A DNA stretch of 64,000 nucleotides from positions 124,001 through 188,000 of the forward strand of contig MU863932.1 in NCBI GenBank assembly GCA_033296885.1, in the 5' to 3' direction. This stretch comes from Triangularia verruculosa. Lineage: Eukaryota; Ascomycota; Sordariomycetes; Sordariales; Podosporaceae. The notes beneath the pieces were generated by a model that searched no databases, was not told where the DNA came from, and saw only the letters and a program-made list of their open reading frames with translations. Position numbers and translations under genes: made by a program. How positions within the stretch are numbered: position 1 is the first letter of the stretch; the number at the start of each line of letters is the position of its first letter. Of the stretch, positions 23,231 to 37,906 are shown piece after piece.

Positions 23231-26200
23231 TCAAACCTCCATCAAAGCCTCCCCCTCATCCAGCAAGTCCACCACTTTCTTCAAGTTTCCAATCAAGGTC
23301 CTGCCCAATCCCACCAACAACAACTTCTCCGCATTGGCCGGCAGACCCAAATATGTAGGCGGCTCTCTCTCTGGCAGCTTCTGGATCCATCCCATAAACT
23401 CCTGCAGCGACGTCCCACTGGGCACCGCCAACTCCTCGCTTCCCGTCTCAGGCGTAGCCTCGACAAGCTTGTGACCAATGTCAAAGGCTGCCGGAGTCAA
23501 GAAGGTGGAAACAATCTGTCTCAACATGTTGAAATCCCCCTCGTCATCAATCTTGCCACCATAGGTTTCCGTAATCAAGTACCGGATCATGTCCCATGGA
23601 ATGTTGGCCGGCGCAATATTTGTGCGGTTCTGCGCCGCGACGTCGATCCAAGTGTCAATGACAAAGGCGGAGCATTCATACTGTTTTCCATGTTAGCATT
23701 TTCATCATTAGGCATTGACGAAGACGAGAGGAGACCTACATCGGCATCATTGAACTCCCAAAATCCCTTCCAGCCCAGATTAGGCGCATACCGCAACCTC
23801 TCCTGCACGACGGCATGCAGGAAGGAGAGCAGCAGGTACAATCTCGTCCGCTCGACCGGGGACTTGACGCTTCTTGTGCTCAGCGAGCCCATAGAATCCT
23901 TCATGTTGGCCCTGACACCAGCCGGCTGCTCGTACATCAGCACTCTCGACGCTCTGAGTAAATTAACTGGAATCTTTGGCGACGACTCCATTGACAAGAA
24001 CAGTCTGAACTCTGGGTTCGGGTTCAGACTCTCCATACGCTTCTCCAGCGACTGCAGCCATGTGGGGGCCAGATGGACGTTCTTGATGAGGACCCACGAG
24101 CCAGTCTGGGCCGCGTTGCTGATGGCTTTGTCTGCACTGGCCAGGCCTTCGTTGGAACCCATGGCAATGTTGGTGCAGCGGACGCGCATGCGCTCGACCA
24201 AGCTATCGACCTTGTAGGAGGCGTCAAAACCGGGGCTAGACACCAAAGAGATGGGACGGGTGGCAGACACCTGGTCAACTGTCTGCTTGAGGTCCTCGAC
24301 AATATCAAACAGATCATTGCCAAACACCAGAGTAACGAACCGCTCGGCAGTAGGAACGAACCGATCAAGACGGAAAAGTTTGACCAACAGCAGTGACATG
24401 AGAGCGCGGTCCGTCTCAGCGACGCTGTCATCCCAGATCTTGGGCACGAAGTTCTCGGCAAGCTCCTCGGAGAAGAACTTGTCCCAGTCCGCCTCGGGAA
24501 CATTGTCAATCTTTTCCTTGAGGGCAGTGATGCGCCTGGCCCGGGTAAACACGTCTTCCTTGGCGGCAGCATCGCTCGAGAGGTCCTTGCCCTCAACCTT
24601 CTCGTCAAGGATGACATCCAGCAAGCCCTTATCCATCTTGTAAGGCGAGGCCTGGGCGAGCAGCATAGCAAGCGTGATTCTGTCCTTCTGCAACAAACCC
24701 AGAGCAGTTCGCTTGTAGGCAGCCACGAACAGATCCTTGACGATGATGTCTCTTCTGACATTGTGGTTCTGCTCGCCCTCCAAGTGCGGGTTGCCATGCA
24801 GGACGGAGTGAAAGATATCCAAGAAATACTGCAGCGAGAACTGGTAGAAGTGATTGATGTAATGCAGCTGCTCCAGAACGGCGAAGACGGCACTGCAGGA
24901 CCGGGCAATGATGTTGTACTGCAGGGTGATCTCCTCCACTTCAGCCATGACGCCCTCAGTGTTGCTCATCTTGGCCGAGATCTCGGCTGCCTCCGTCTTG
25001 AGGGTCTCGAGTGTCTCAATGACATTGTCGTCATCAAGGATATTGCCACGAGACTCGTTGAGCGCCTGCAGGAGACGCTTCTCGAGCTGGCGAAGGTGCA
25101 CCTTGAACTCTCCTTGCAACTTGATGAGATTCGAACGACGCTCATCAACATCAGGGCGCTCCGACTTGAGCACCTCAGCCAAAGACTGCGTCTGCAAACT
25201 GCTTTGGGTGACAGTAAAGTTGACGAATGTCGTCCGAGAGCAGATATCGGGAGCAAAAGTAGCCGAAGGATCCCGCGTGGAAAGATAAATCTTGAACGCA
25301 GGCGAGAAATCGATCTGCTGCTTCCCAAGCTGGATCAGGACACGACCACCAGTCTTTTGGTACTCCTTATTGAGCACATGGTTGAGCACGGGGTCGAGAT
25401 GCTCGGCATCCTGGATGAGGATAGGATTACCGAAACGGAGGGAACTCTCGAGCTGCTTGGTGAACGAGTCGTCCAAGAAACTGGTGACGGTAAGCCGGCG
25501 GTCCTTGCACTCGCGCTGCAAGAACTCGGTGACACGGCCCGAGGGATCGATGATGAGCGGGTACCGGTTGAAACGCTGGAGGATGATTGCGTTTTCTGTG
25601 CATAGGTCATCCACAGGCAGCGTGTTGGCTTGCCAGCTGAGCCTCTCATCGGCCGTCGAGAGATATTCTGTGACAGGATTGTGCGGCTTGAACTGAATAC
25701 CGCTGAGGTGCAGCTGATGCAACCAATCCTCCATCATCGACTTTCTGAATGTTTGGTCATACAGGCCGCTGTACGCCAGGAAAGCAGCAGCGACCAACAC
25801 GTCACCCACTAGTGTGCTGATCTGTGTCTCGAATGACTTGCTGCCCTCTTCCCAGCGGGTTCTCTCACTTGACAAGCTATCGAGCAACTTGACACTGCGG
25901 TCAACCTTGAACTGCACCCTCGCCATCTCCGATTTGATCGCCTGCGTCTCGCTGATCAACGAAGCATACTCAACCTTGTACGTGGCAATGCTAGCCTCGA
26001 GGTTCGCGATTGTCTGCTCGACCGCCTTGGCCTCGGCCTTGGTCTGGAGAGCTTGTTCCTCAAGCTGCTGCACTTCCTCTCTGAGCGGCCCAACACGGTC
26101 CAAGATCTCTGCATACTGCACCTGTGCCTCGACCCACTGAACAAGGGGACCGCAAGCCTTGGAAGCACGGTTGACCTTCTCAAAAGTAAATTCAGGCGTG

Positions 26201-29200
26201 GACAGGAACTCGTTTCTCATCTTCATCCGCAACGCCCTGGTCATCTGCCTCTCATTATCAAAGTTGATGATGCTGGCAATGAAATCGTCACGACGGATAA
26301 CGGCTTGAATCTGCTTCCAGTCACTGACCTTGTGGCCAATCAGTGTGCAGACCGAATCAAGCGCCAGCCTGACACCAGCCGGGGGCGCAGACATGGATCT
26401 GACTTCGGTAAGCTGCTGCTTCTTGATGTTGCTGACACTAGCCTTCGCCTCCTCGACAGCCGGCTCGGCCTTGGCCAGATCCTCCAACACAAACTTTTTC
26501 CGAGACGCAACCTCGGCCTCCTGCTTACCAAGCGCAACCTGAATCTCCAAAGAGGCATTCTTCCTCTGCTCAGCCTCGCGTTGGTCAGCAACCATCCTCT
26601 GCAACTTCTCGTTGGCTTCCGCATCCTTCTGCTCAAGCTGTGCCTTCTTCTCCGCCAGGCTGATCCTCAAGTCCCGAACCTTGTCCACCGTATCTCTCAA
26701 CTTCTCTAGACCGACATTCAAATGCCTCTGCTGCTCTTCCAAGTCCTCCCTCTTTTCGTTGTACAGCTGGACATACTGTGCCACAAAGTCCAGGAAGTGT
26801 CTTGGCGTGAGGAAGGTGACCTTGCCCTGCTGCTTGAGCAGCTTGCTGTTGAATCGCTGTAGCGAGTAGTGGATATACACCATGGAGTTGACGACCGCCT
26901 CTCTGTGCGATGGCGGCAGGGTGAGACTCCGGTACGCCACCGGGATCGTGTCGGGAGCGGCCCAGTTCGGCCTGTCCAAGTCAACTGAGTGCGTAAGTTC
27001 GTGACCAACTTGGAACAGCGCCTGATCAGACCAGTCACCAAACCAGTTCAACACGCAACGGTTGAACAGCGCAGGCGATGTCGCAGCCTTGGAGCTCAGC
27101 CCATCCTCTGGCGGGTTCATGGTAAACACCACGTGCAGATTCTTGACAATCTGCCCCGTGAACCACTTGTATAACTCCTCCTGCGAATCCAACAACAACC
27201 CTTGCCTCTGAGCACCCTCCTTGCAAGCCGTCATCAGCGCAGCCAAATCATCACCCTCAAACAAGCCCGGAACCTCCGCATTGGCCAGCAATGTATTCAT
27301 CCTCTCCAGGAAACCCGAGTCCAGCACATTCGACTCATCCATAATGAAGCACATCTTCTCCCCCTTACAGCCACATCTCCTCAACACCTCTCTCAAATCC
27401 TCATCAAAGTCCTCCGCCGAGTACTTCCCGTGTACCTTGATCTGGAACACCTTCAGACCGTTCATCCAAGCCACAAACCTGGACAGTGTGGTTTTGCCAC
27501 TGCCACTGACACCGATAAGGATAAGATGTCCCTGAGGCTGTCTGAACACCCGGTCAATGCGCAGCACGTGCTCCAAAACGTCATTGAAAAGGATAAGCGG
27601 AACATCCACCTCTTCCTCGCAAAAGGTCTTGAGCCTGGCCTTGACGAAATCGCGAAGCTGCTCCCGGTCAACAGGTACGTAGTTCTTGGAAAGCCAGTTG
27701 GAGAATAGAATCGGACCACCAAGGGCCTTGTGCTCGTCAATATTAGGGAAATACTCCATGGCAATTCTGCGGACTGCGTCGTCGGTCCACTTGCGCTCAT
27801 CTTCGGCAACGAGACGATCCTGGAACAGGCGCAACGCTTCGTGGGCCCAAATGCGAATGAGCCCCTCGATCGATAGCGTCTCCAGTGGCTTTATGGCCTC
27901 GTACACGCCGCGTACCCATCTGGTAAGTTCACGAGGACTGTAGACGTAATGCGGCTGGATCTTGGGCGTGAACCGCTGCTGTGACTCCAGATACAGCTTG
28001 ACCATGGACTGCGTAAGTGGCTCGGCATAGCCGCGGAGCGAAGGAATGATCTTGAGGACCGCCGCGTTGAATGTGCCATAAATCTGCATGAGCGACAGCT
28101 CACCAGGGTAATCCACCATGATAAGAGGCGCATGTCTCAAGAAACGAGGCCCCATGGGGGTACGACCGGCATCGGTGGGAGGGTTGCAAGCACCAACGAA
28201 CTGAATGCGGTCAAGAGTGACCCACGACTTGTCCGAAGTCCTCCAGAAGCCATTATGTTCGACAAGCTGACGGAGGAAAGATATGGCACGCTGAGTACCG
28301 TACTTGTCGGGGGCAGGCAAGTTGATTTCGTCGCAGAAGATCACAAGCCAGCGGCCAATTTGTGTTGGCGAAAGCATGACTCCGTTGAGCGTCTTCTTGT
28401 ACTCACAGTATTGTTCGAACGTCTTGATCAGCAAGTCAGGTGTTGTCGCGCTGGAAAAGTTGAGGCCAACCACCTCCATGTTGGGGAGTTTCCGAAGTGC
28501 GCTGAAGAGTGTCATTGTTTTACCGGAACCAGGGGGACCGCACAGCAGGAGCGGCTTGTGCTCAGCGAGCCAAGAGTAAAGAACATCCTCATGGCGAACG
28601 GTGTCCAAAGTTGGAATGACGACATCAGTCTGCGTGACCGAGTGGGTGTTGACTTCGATAGTAGGCACCTGGTTCTGCCACGGTGTCCATTCAGCCTTGG
28701 GCAGTGACACATCAAAGTCGATGAGCGAGTTCGTATTGTCCAGAGGAGGGGAGCCGAAGCTGGCCAAGCCAGCAACCTTGTCACCAAACTGTTTGCGGTC
28801 GTTTAAGGGGCAATCGCCCGTCAAAGCCCAGACGAGTGCCAACAATAGCTTCTTGGAGATGTAGTTCTCAACCTGCTCAGGCTCCAGTGGGAAATCGATA
28901 TGCTGACTGTTGTACTCGATGATGTCGCGAACAGCCTTGTTCAACAGTGAGAACATGGTGTTGAGCACTCTAGCAATGGTAAACTCCATGATGTGGTTGA
29001 AGCTCTCGGCCTGTTGCAGTGCCTCATTGATGAAGTTATCGGTCGTGAGATAGGCCTGAAGCAAGTCGGCAGCTTGAGCCTGGACGGCAAGAGCCTTAGC
29101 CGAACTCTGTCCCGTGGCGACAGCATCCTCGTCGAGATCCTCAAAAGCAACGGATCGCAGCGTCTCAAGGTAGTTGGTGACCAGCATGTTGGGTGTAACG

Positions 29201-32200
29201 GTATCCTCGCTGAACCAGACCATACCGCAACGACTGACAGTGGCGAGGGTGGCGTACTTGAGATTCTCGACTTCGAACATGATGCGAACATTCGGCGGAA
29301 GGTTGAGACGCTCACCGTTGGGCAGAGTAAGAAGCTTGTTGTCATCAAGCACAGAGTTCAAGTTCTCAACCCACTCGGGATCGACATCGCCATCAAACAC
29401 GATCCAGTGGCGCTTCGTATCTTCGCCGCGCAGGTTATCGACAATCTTGCGCAGAATACTCGTGAACAGCCCATCGGTCCACTCTCTGGTTGTCGAATCG
29501 AGATTGCCATACAAGGCCTCCTTGGACATGACCTTGCTGTCGATGACATGCGAAACACCCTCCACGTTCTCAACCTGTTGCAACGCATCCAGCAACAACC
29601 TCCAAGCCGCAGATTTACCCGATCCAGCATTACCAACCATCATAACACCATGATGAATCCCCTGGATCTGGTAGAGCTGCAGTACCTTTGTCATCCAGGT
29701 ATCATTGACAACCAAGTGCCTCTCCGCCGCCAAGCGCTGGATCGCCTCCCGAAGCTTCTCCAAGCTGGCAGGAACGTATTTCACACCCGGGAAGCAGTTT
29801 TCCTCGATGTCCATCATGATCTCGACATCGGACTTGATCAGCTTGGGCGCGATAGTCTCGCGGATACTCTGCACAAGAATCTCGGGTTCAACAACTTCCT
29901 CCGAGCCTAGCTCTCCGCCAGCCTGCGTAAGGCGAGCACGCTTTAGCCCACCAGAGCTGACAAGCACGCTCTTGAGCGCACGAAGACCAAAGTCGTAGTG
30001 AGCTTGCTTCGACAGCTTCTGCGAGCACTGGTCGAAGAAGGGAACCGTGTGTTTCGACAGTTGCTTGGCCTGATTGAAACCCTGCGAGTACAGCATCACC
30101 TCGGCAATGAGCTCCTTGTCCGGCTTGGACATGGCCACACTTCTGAACAGCTTCTTCAAGTTGTCCGGCAGGTTGGAACGACCGGCATAGCCAGGATTCA
30201 TGGTGATGAAAATACCAGTGTTGGCGTTCACCTTCAACTGGCGCCCGACAAGCTCAATCTGAGACTTCTCGTCTTCCGCACCTTGTTTCAGACCAAGCTG
30301 AATGTTTTGAATCTGCTGGGAGACGGCGGATAGAATTCTCTCCTCCAGACGGTTGAACTCATCGAAACAACCCCAGGCACCTACCTGACAGATACCGAGG
30401 AAGATACGACCCATGGCCTGGAAGTCGAACGTGTCGTCACAGCAGAACACCAGCGTGAACCGACCGAGCTGGACACCGAGGGCTTTGACGGACTCTGTTT
30501 TACCAGTACCAGCAGGACCGTAGGGCGACCCGCCCAAGCGTTGGCAAAGAGCCTGGGTAAGGGTAAGGAAACATCTGTCTGTGAGAGGAGTACGGACAAG
30601 CCTCTCCGGCACACCGAGATACTCGAAGCCGTAGTTGAGCTTGGCATTGGCCATCTTGATGTGTAGCCGCTGCAAGAAGTCTCCCTCAGGGGTGTAGACA
30701 TAGCGCATCTGAAGAAGCCACAGGTAGTGTGTGTTGGAGCTGGCATTGGCCTTGATCAACCTCTCAATGACATCTCGCTGGTGGACACACTCGGTAATAA
30801 GCTGTTCGCATGTCTTCCTCAACAACACCTCCAGATCACCCAGGACTGTATCAGCAAGCAGGCGAAGCACCTGAACTTCCCGATCGAATAGCGACTGCAG
30901 ACCCTGGCCACCCTCAGCAAGCGCCTGTTCAACCGCAGCTGTCCAGACAGCCTGAGTAGCGAGGACAGCGATCTGACTGGGATACGTCTCCATGAACTTG
31001 TTGAGCGCCTCCCGGTTGATCTCTTCACTGGAGAAAATCGGGGTAAAATCATCAACGGCCTCAGCCAAGAGCTCAGCAAGTGTGGCCTTCATGCCATTCT
31101 CCAACAATGCCAACCAGTCATTGATCTTGGGCGTCTTGACAAGGTTAATCTCCTTCTTCAGACGAACCACCTCCCCTTCCTTCGACGTGAAGCCAGTGAT
31201 GACGCCTTCCTCCTCCATAGTCAAGCCATTGAGACCAGCAAACATCTTCTTGAAGTGCTTGGCAATGCGCATGGTGTCGTTGCTATTGCCGATCATTTCC
31301 AGCAAATCTTCATCGCCGACAAAGTAGAAGCGCGGGAAGGAGACACGCTCTTTCTCGAGATACTCGCCAAGTGCCTTTTGGATCTTGTTCAGCAGCTCGG
31401 CCAGACGCTCGAGCGACTTTTGCACATTGGGAATGTTGAGAACGTCCAACACATTGGGCTGCTTGTAGACCTTCTTCATCACGGCCGAGAACTCGCTGTT
31501 GATGTTTTGGAAGCGAGAGGATTCTATGGGCAGCAAGTGCTTGATATCCGCATTTCCGGTGAACACGCCCTCGAGGTACACCCACTGGCGCTGCACGTCG
31601 ATCCAGACATCGAACAGCACATGGACGCGGTTTAGCTTGTCTTCCCAAGCAGTAGCCTCCTCCTCAAACTCCTTGTAGTATGGCGAATGCCTCATGGCCT
31701 GCAGCGAATTGAGATTTTCACTGCACTTGGCAAACAAGTCGTCCCAGCCACGAATGAGACGGCACTTGTTCTGGTAGTTGACGAGCTCGAGACCATAGCC
31801 CGTCCAAGTCTCACGAACTTGCTTCAAGAACTCCTCAAGCGCCATTTCACCCTGTGCCTGAATGATGATGTCCTTGACAATGACCTCGGTAGCCACAAGA
31901 TTGAGATCCCACACGTCACCCAAGGTCATCGAGACAGGTGAGTACCGCTTTCCAGGCTTGATCTGCTTGTAGATCTTGATCCAGTGCCTGTCACGGACAG
32001 CTTCCGACTTGAGCTCGGCCAGCATGGGGTTGACCTTCATAAACTGCCGCAGAATGTTCTGAATGTGTTCAAAAGCGGCGTACTGGCGCATTCTGCTAGG
32101 CATCTCCTTGGTCATCTTGATCAAGCTGTCAATAGAAGAGCGAATCTTTCTTGGTTGAACGCTGTTCCAGAGAATCTCGCGCAGCTCATTGAGGTTCTTC

Positions 32201-35200
32201 CAGATGGTGGAAAGTGACGCCCAGACAGACTTGAAATCTTGGACCTCCTCAAGAATAACACCAAGAGACGTGTCAGGCGTGGCAGGCAGGTCAAGGGCCT
32301 CCTTGGCCTTTGCAACCATGGCCGAGTCATCCTGCAATTTGGTGATGCGAGTCTCGAACGTGCTGAGGGTGGCAGAAGCGACATCAGGAGCAATGGTGCC
32401 GGAGACGGGCTTCTCTTCGTTCCACTGGATGGCAATCTCGTTGATCTTGTCGATAACCACCTTGTCTTCGGCAATGATCTTGGCTCGGAGCGCATCAGTC
32501 TGGTCCTGCACAATTTTGGACTTGCGGGCAAGAAGCTCATTGAGCATATCCCACATGCCATCCACCTGCTCAGCATGCAGCCAATCGTTGGGGAACTGAT
32601 AACGCTGGCGCACGAGGGTCGACTCTCCCTGTCTAAAGGTTTCCACCTCGGGTGCCCAGAGCTTCACCTGACGCTTGCAAGTCTGGACGATGGTGATAAA
32701 CTGAACAGCCTCAGCCGTCGAGTTTGCCGCCATGGCTTGACCCTCGAGGTCCTTACGAGCCTTCTCGATCTCGGCATGAACTTCACGCATGCGTGTACCG
32801 AGACGGCTGGCAAATTTCATGAGGATGTCATGCTGCCATTGGTCGTACTTCGCGTTGACCTTCGTTTGGACTTGGTCATAGTCGATGGTGATGTGACCAA
32901 AAGAGCGGCTGACCTCGGTGGTGTCAAAGGTCTGGCGCGTCTTTCTGATTTCCTGAAGGAGTTGAAGCCATCTTGACAGTTGGTCGCCGAGAACATCGTA
33001 CACGTGCTCAGACTGAAGATCCCACAGAGACTGAAACTGCAGCCATTTGTCGACATACGCACCAATCTCGCGAATCTTCTTCTCGACCGATGTCTGCACA
33101 CGCAAGAGAGCATCTGTGCACTCGCCAGGCAGGTCGTCAAAGCGCGCCTCGTCCTCCACAGTAGTGCTAATGGTCATCTGGTACCGGGTGGCCTTGATCT
33201 TTTTGAGGTTGCAAATGACGCCGATCCACTCCTGCAACTGAGCAAACCAGCTGGCCCTGGCAAACTCAAGAGGCGGGTCCAAGTAGATGACTTGGTTCCG
33301 CATGGTAATCTCGTGAACAAGCTTCTTGATCACAGGTACGTCCGTCTTGGGGGCGTTGACAGCCTCGAGGGCTCGCTTCCTGTCGCTGGACCTGTCCTCG
33401 AGGTACTCGTCCTCGAAGGCTTCAATCCAGGCCTGAACGGCATGCTGGAGACGGGCAAGAAGAATAGACTTGATCTGTCTGTTCATGCGGTCGACCCAGA
33501 AACCAAGGTTGACATACTGCTCCAAGTTGAGTGTATCGACAGCCTCTTGAATAGTAGTCAGCCGGCCTTCGAATTCCTTGACTTCATAAGGGCACTTCTC
33601 CAACTCTGCAAGCGCCTTCTCCACCGACCCATGGATGTTAGCCAGTTGAAGGGTCTTGGTCTGCAATAGAGACACGGCTGCAGCAAACTCCTTGACAAAC
33701 TTGACATGCTTGCTCTCTCCATTCTTGGTGTAATTGCTGTCAACGGCACTCTGTGCGTGATTCTTAAAATGCACCTCGTACGTATTGACAAACGATTCCC
33801 ACCGTAGAGAGATGCCCTTAGCGATCAGCAAATACACACCCTCCCGGTAACCGCTAAGAAGAACTGCAACTTCGGACATGTTGTTGATCTGGCGGTTGGT
33901 CTGGGCAAACGTCCTCACGCTTTCCATCAGACTGACTGCATATGGATACACTCGCTTGGCCTCCTTTGCCACATTGTTGACGGAGTGAGGAACGGGGAAG
34001 CTGAGCCAGACCAAGTTTCGGGTCTCCTTGAAGAGAGCGATAACTTGAGCGTCGAAATTGACAGCGAGCTCCAGTACATTTCCGGCAGACCGAATCCTGT
34101 TGATATTGAACAATAGGCCCGAGATCGTGATCTGCTTCCGCTGTACATCATGTAGCCAAGCCTCAAAGATAGGCCGGGTGTCGAGCTTGTTGCGGAACAA
34201 ATCGCCCTCGCTCTGCAGCCTCTGACCCTCGGCGTGCATAGCCCAGTCGGCACCGAGAACATCTTCCACCTTCTTCATATAAGTATCCAGCTGCCGTTCA
34301 ATCTGCCGAGCCCAGATGATGGCCCCAGAAACAGGAGGAAGGTCGTGAAGCTGTGCCATGGCGTGTGCCTCGGAATGGCCATACTGCTGCTTGAAGCGCT
34401 CGTGCAAAGCAGTAATGGCTTGCTTGACATTGTCTATGAGTTGCGTCTGGTACTCCGCGATGGCACCACGAATCTTGGGGCGTACGAAGAGGGCGTTGAA
34501 CTTGGAGAAGACGCGGAACATTTCGTTGGCATTCTTGGCGGTTGCCAATCGGTCACGGAGACGGGCAATAATGGAGTTTTCCACACGAGACGTCCGCTCA
34601 TTGTAGGTATTCTCAGCGCGAGCCCACTTGGCCGTTCCCTCGGGAGTGACATCCAGCAAGTCGACATCTTTCAGACCCTCCCAGGCTTGCTTCACCTCCT
34701 CCACAGCATCGACGTCGCCAATCTCCTCGACCACAACAGTACCGTTGGCATTTTCCGAGACACCGTTCACGTCGGTCTTGGGTCCAAGAACATTGACAAT
34801 AGTTCGTTGCAATTGTTCGTGGTTGGCGCGAAAGGTAGCAACATATTTGAGGCGAGCCTGCAAGTCACCGTGCCTAGGGTTAATCTTGATGGGGATAAAT
34901 CTCTCGTTGCGACGACGCGTAACATCACGAGCTACGTTGGTGAACTCCTTGATGCTGTCATCCCAGACTCTGAAAATAGCATCGGCCTGCTTGATGACCC
35001 GACTGAACTCCTGGTAGTCGAGCTTGACAAGTTCCAAGCCTGGCAACAGGCGGTGCAGAGCCTCGTCCAGGTCGGCTGAAATAGCCCCTACAAGCGGGAG
35101 GGCACGGTGGATGGGGTAGGGGCAAATCCTTAGCTTCTTGTTCAAGTGGGCAAAGATTTGGCCAACAGAATCTTCCACCTTCTGCAGAGTAGTGGCGGAG

Positions 35201-36405
35201 AGCAATTCGTCCAGGGGAAAGTCGCGCATGAGCTGATTGTACTTTTGCACCCTTTCCATCGCCTCTTTCAAGCCAGTATCTGCGGTAAAACTGACTGTTG
35301 CCTGGAAACGCTTCGCATGCTTAAGGACCTCGAGGGTGAGCATGACACCCTCGCTCCTAAGCTGGCTTTCAATGCCTTCCAGTGCAGATTCCATGGAAAG
35401 CCAAAAGTTGATTTCCTGGTTGGCCGGGCCTGTGTTTGGGTCCCTCGTCATTTTGGTGATGACCTGTATGGACTTGATCCAGCTGTTCACGGTAGCCTGG
35501 AGGTTGTTGAGAAAACCGCTGTCTGTCAAGAACTGGGCCGGAATCATGTCAATGGTGGGTTTTGTCTGCTTTTCTTTGGCCTGGTCGAGTGCGGCCTGCA
35601 CGACGGGGTGGAACGGCAGAGAGACCTCGGGGATCTCGACATTTTGTTGGAGATGGGACAAGCTGAGTTCCAGTTCTGTCCAGCGCTTCTTGGTGACTGG
35701 AATACCGGTCTTTGCGTCTGCGTCTGCTCGTCCTCTTCCCGTGCTGGCTGCCTGTTGCTGACTCTTGGTGCTCGCATCGAAATATGGCGCCAGACCATTG
35801 TGGAGATAAAGCTGAAGAACCTCGTAAGGCGAAGTGATGGAGCCCTGCTCGCCAGCATTCACGGCCGTGTAGGCCGGGCCTGGAAGGTTCAGAATCTGGA
35901 TTTGGGAGGTCAACGGGATCGATGCGTCCAGTGGCTGTGGGCGCTTCAGAATCACAAGAAAACCGACAGTTGTCGGGGTTGCAGACGAGGACATATCAGA
36001 AGTAAGACTGTAGACATGCGTAGGTCCATCTGCACCGCTGTTAATCCTGGATTTTCGCGCCTCTTTCACCAAATCAATATTCTGACCTTCAGAAATGACA
36101 CTAACATCTTCCTCGATGAGTTCCTCCTCGATAGGCTCCAACTCGACAATATCCTTCTGAATGGTGAGGGAGACTTGTGTGTCCAAGGCCCACCGAGAGC
36201 ACCGCTGCCAAGTATCCTGATACCGAGTTCCTGATAGCAAACTGCCCGGAGATTCGAGTTCCAGTCGAGTTGCGCCGAGCGTGGCTTGTAGCAATATGGC
36301 AATATGATCGATCACGCGGGCTACGTCGACCGAGGCAAACGGTGTACCGGCGACGCCATTTGAAGGTGCCGGGCTCGTGGCCGGGGGAGGCGTTGCCGCT
36401 TCCAT
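23231..36405 (-). CDS. dyn1: Cytoplasmic dynein 1 heavy chain, complete
   Basis: Minus-end-directed microtubule motor that drives nuclear positioning, spindle alignment and endosome transport in hyphae (orthologue of Neurospora ro-1 and Aspergillus nudA). Exons are 23740-36405 and 23231-23680, joined across a 59-nt intron (23681-23739) with GTAGGT donor, GCTAAC branch and CAG acceptor. The product is about 4371 aa, matching fungal orthologues. The tail and linker occupy residues 1-1900. Walker A motifs follow at 1963 (GPAGTGKTE, AAA1), 2258 (GNAGSGKS, AAA2), 2623 (GPPGSGKT, AAA3) and 2965 (GVSGSGKT, AAA4). AAA1 has the Walker B element CFDEFNRLE. A stalk of two coiled-coil arms with the microtubule-binding tip lies at about 3170-3480, then AAA5-AAA6 and the C-terminal domain. 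All four nucleotide sites look intact. The ATG at 36405 follows an in-frame break and gives the Ala/Pro-rich N-terminus typical of the family. Confidence 0.98.
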
Positions 36406-37906
36406 CGTGGTGGATATGCTTGGTTCCCCTCTCTTCGGCTTTCAAGCAAAGAGCGGAGGAGGTTGAATGTAGTTTTTTCTTGGATTTATGGCTGGGCTGA
36501 TTTCATCGTTCGGCTCTCGGACGTCTTTCAGTTCGTGACAACTTTACGAAGGTAAACGAAGCAATCGTGATGCCTGTGTCTGGCTCGTTGTCGGTGTGGC
36601 TTCCTGCAACAAATAAGGGGTAGTTTTGATGCGAACAAATGTACAAACGGAGAAGAGGAGGCGAGAAAAAAAAAGCGAAGGCTGTGATGGGGGGGGGTAT
36701 CTCAGAGTTGGGGTGTTGATTATTATCCGTATCGCGAGCCTCCTCTCTTAGAGAAGATGATGATGTGGTAGGGTCGTCGGTCGTCGTCGAGAATGGGGCA
36801 TCTGAAGGGAACTGCTCCTGGTCCTGGGTGTTTCCTCATCCACAAATCGACCCAATGATTGCCTGTTTGACGCGACTGTCCCGAATCCCTGCCGCGGAAA
36901 GAGCATGGGGGCATGTGTCAGGGGTCCTGGATCCCTACGCATAGCTTGGGCTTTGATTGGCCAGCTCCGCATTCCGCGCTGCAGAAGCAACACCCACCCA
37001 CGCACTGTCCCGACGACAAGCTCTGGCAGCTGCCGCTCGGCATTGAATGCACGCTGGTACAGGTTTAATGACCTGTATCACGGAGGCCTGACTGAAGTTT
37101 ATGAAAAAGAGAAACACTTCTTAGGCCAACTGTGATCTCACATCATCAATCTCCTTCTCTTTTTTACTGTTGGCTAGATATCTCACACCCACAGCACCTT
37201 CGTGTTGATAGGTACCCTGGAAGACGGGGCACTAGTCAGCACCATATTTCTCTGTACTTGTACATTTCCCTATCGACCTATGAAATCAGACCGACTGGAA
37301 AGTATTGATCTGCAGCTTACCGTCAAATGGCCACCATCTTAAGAGATACTGGACAATTTTACACGGTAATGGATATACATCCATAGAAATATGTCACACC
37401 ACCACCTTTACAAAGGGGGTGTAAATAGCAACCGTCTAGCTACCTGTAAGCAGCAAGTGTCACAAATGAAGCAGCACAGATATCAAATGTCAACAATTGT
37501 TGATTTGTCCCAAGACTGCAAACACCATTCTTTCCTTTCCACAAAACTCAATAGTAATAGACAATGCGCCAGTTGAAGGTTGGTCACCCCATGGGTAAAA
37601 GAAAAAAAGAAAAAAGAAAACAGAAAAATGTCCTCATACGAAACCCTCATTACACCAGGACCAGACCGTCCATCCATCCATCCCATTCTCGTTCATCGTC
37701 AATCCCATTTCAACAACCCACCTGGACGCCTCATGCTTTGTTCGTTAAAAGCCGTTTCCCAAAACCATGCCCATGCCTTATGACCGATCGACCGCTCATG
37801 CTCGCCACATAACGTTCATTTTTTTTTCTTCGCACAGAAACAAAAAGTCAAGGCCGGAAGATATGCTAACCCGACCCGGAGCAAAACGCCTTGACCGTCC
37901 CAAAAT
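36406..37906. other. Intergenic, dynein promoter and 3' flank of the FAR1-domain gene
   Basis: No supported gene; ORFs are under 110 codons and partly antisense extensions of dynein. It should contain the dynein promoter and 5' leader (36.4-37.1 kb) and the 3' UTR of the neighbouring minus-strand gene. Confidence 0.5.

Noticed and set aside
35146..36234. Plus-strand ORFs of up to 362 codons across the dynein gene (also 23144-24217, 28993-29910, 32239-32976, 34234-35079)
   Set aside because: They are antisense to a single confirmed 4.2-kcodon frame and show no domains; the dynein codon bias keeps the opposite strand open.
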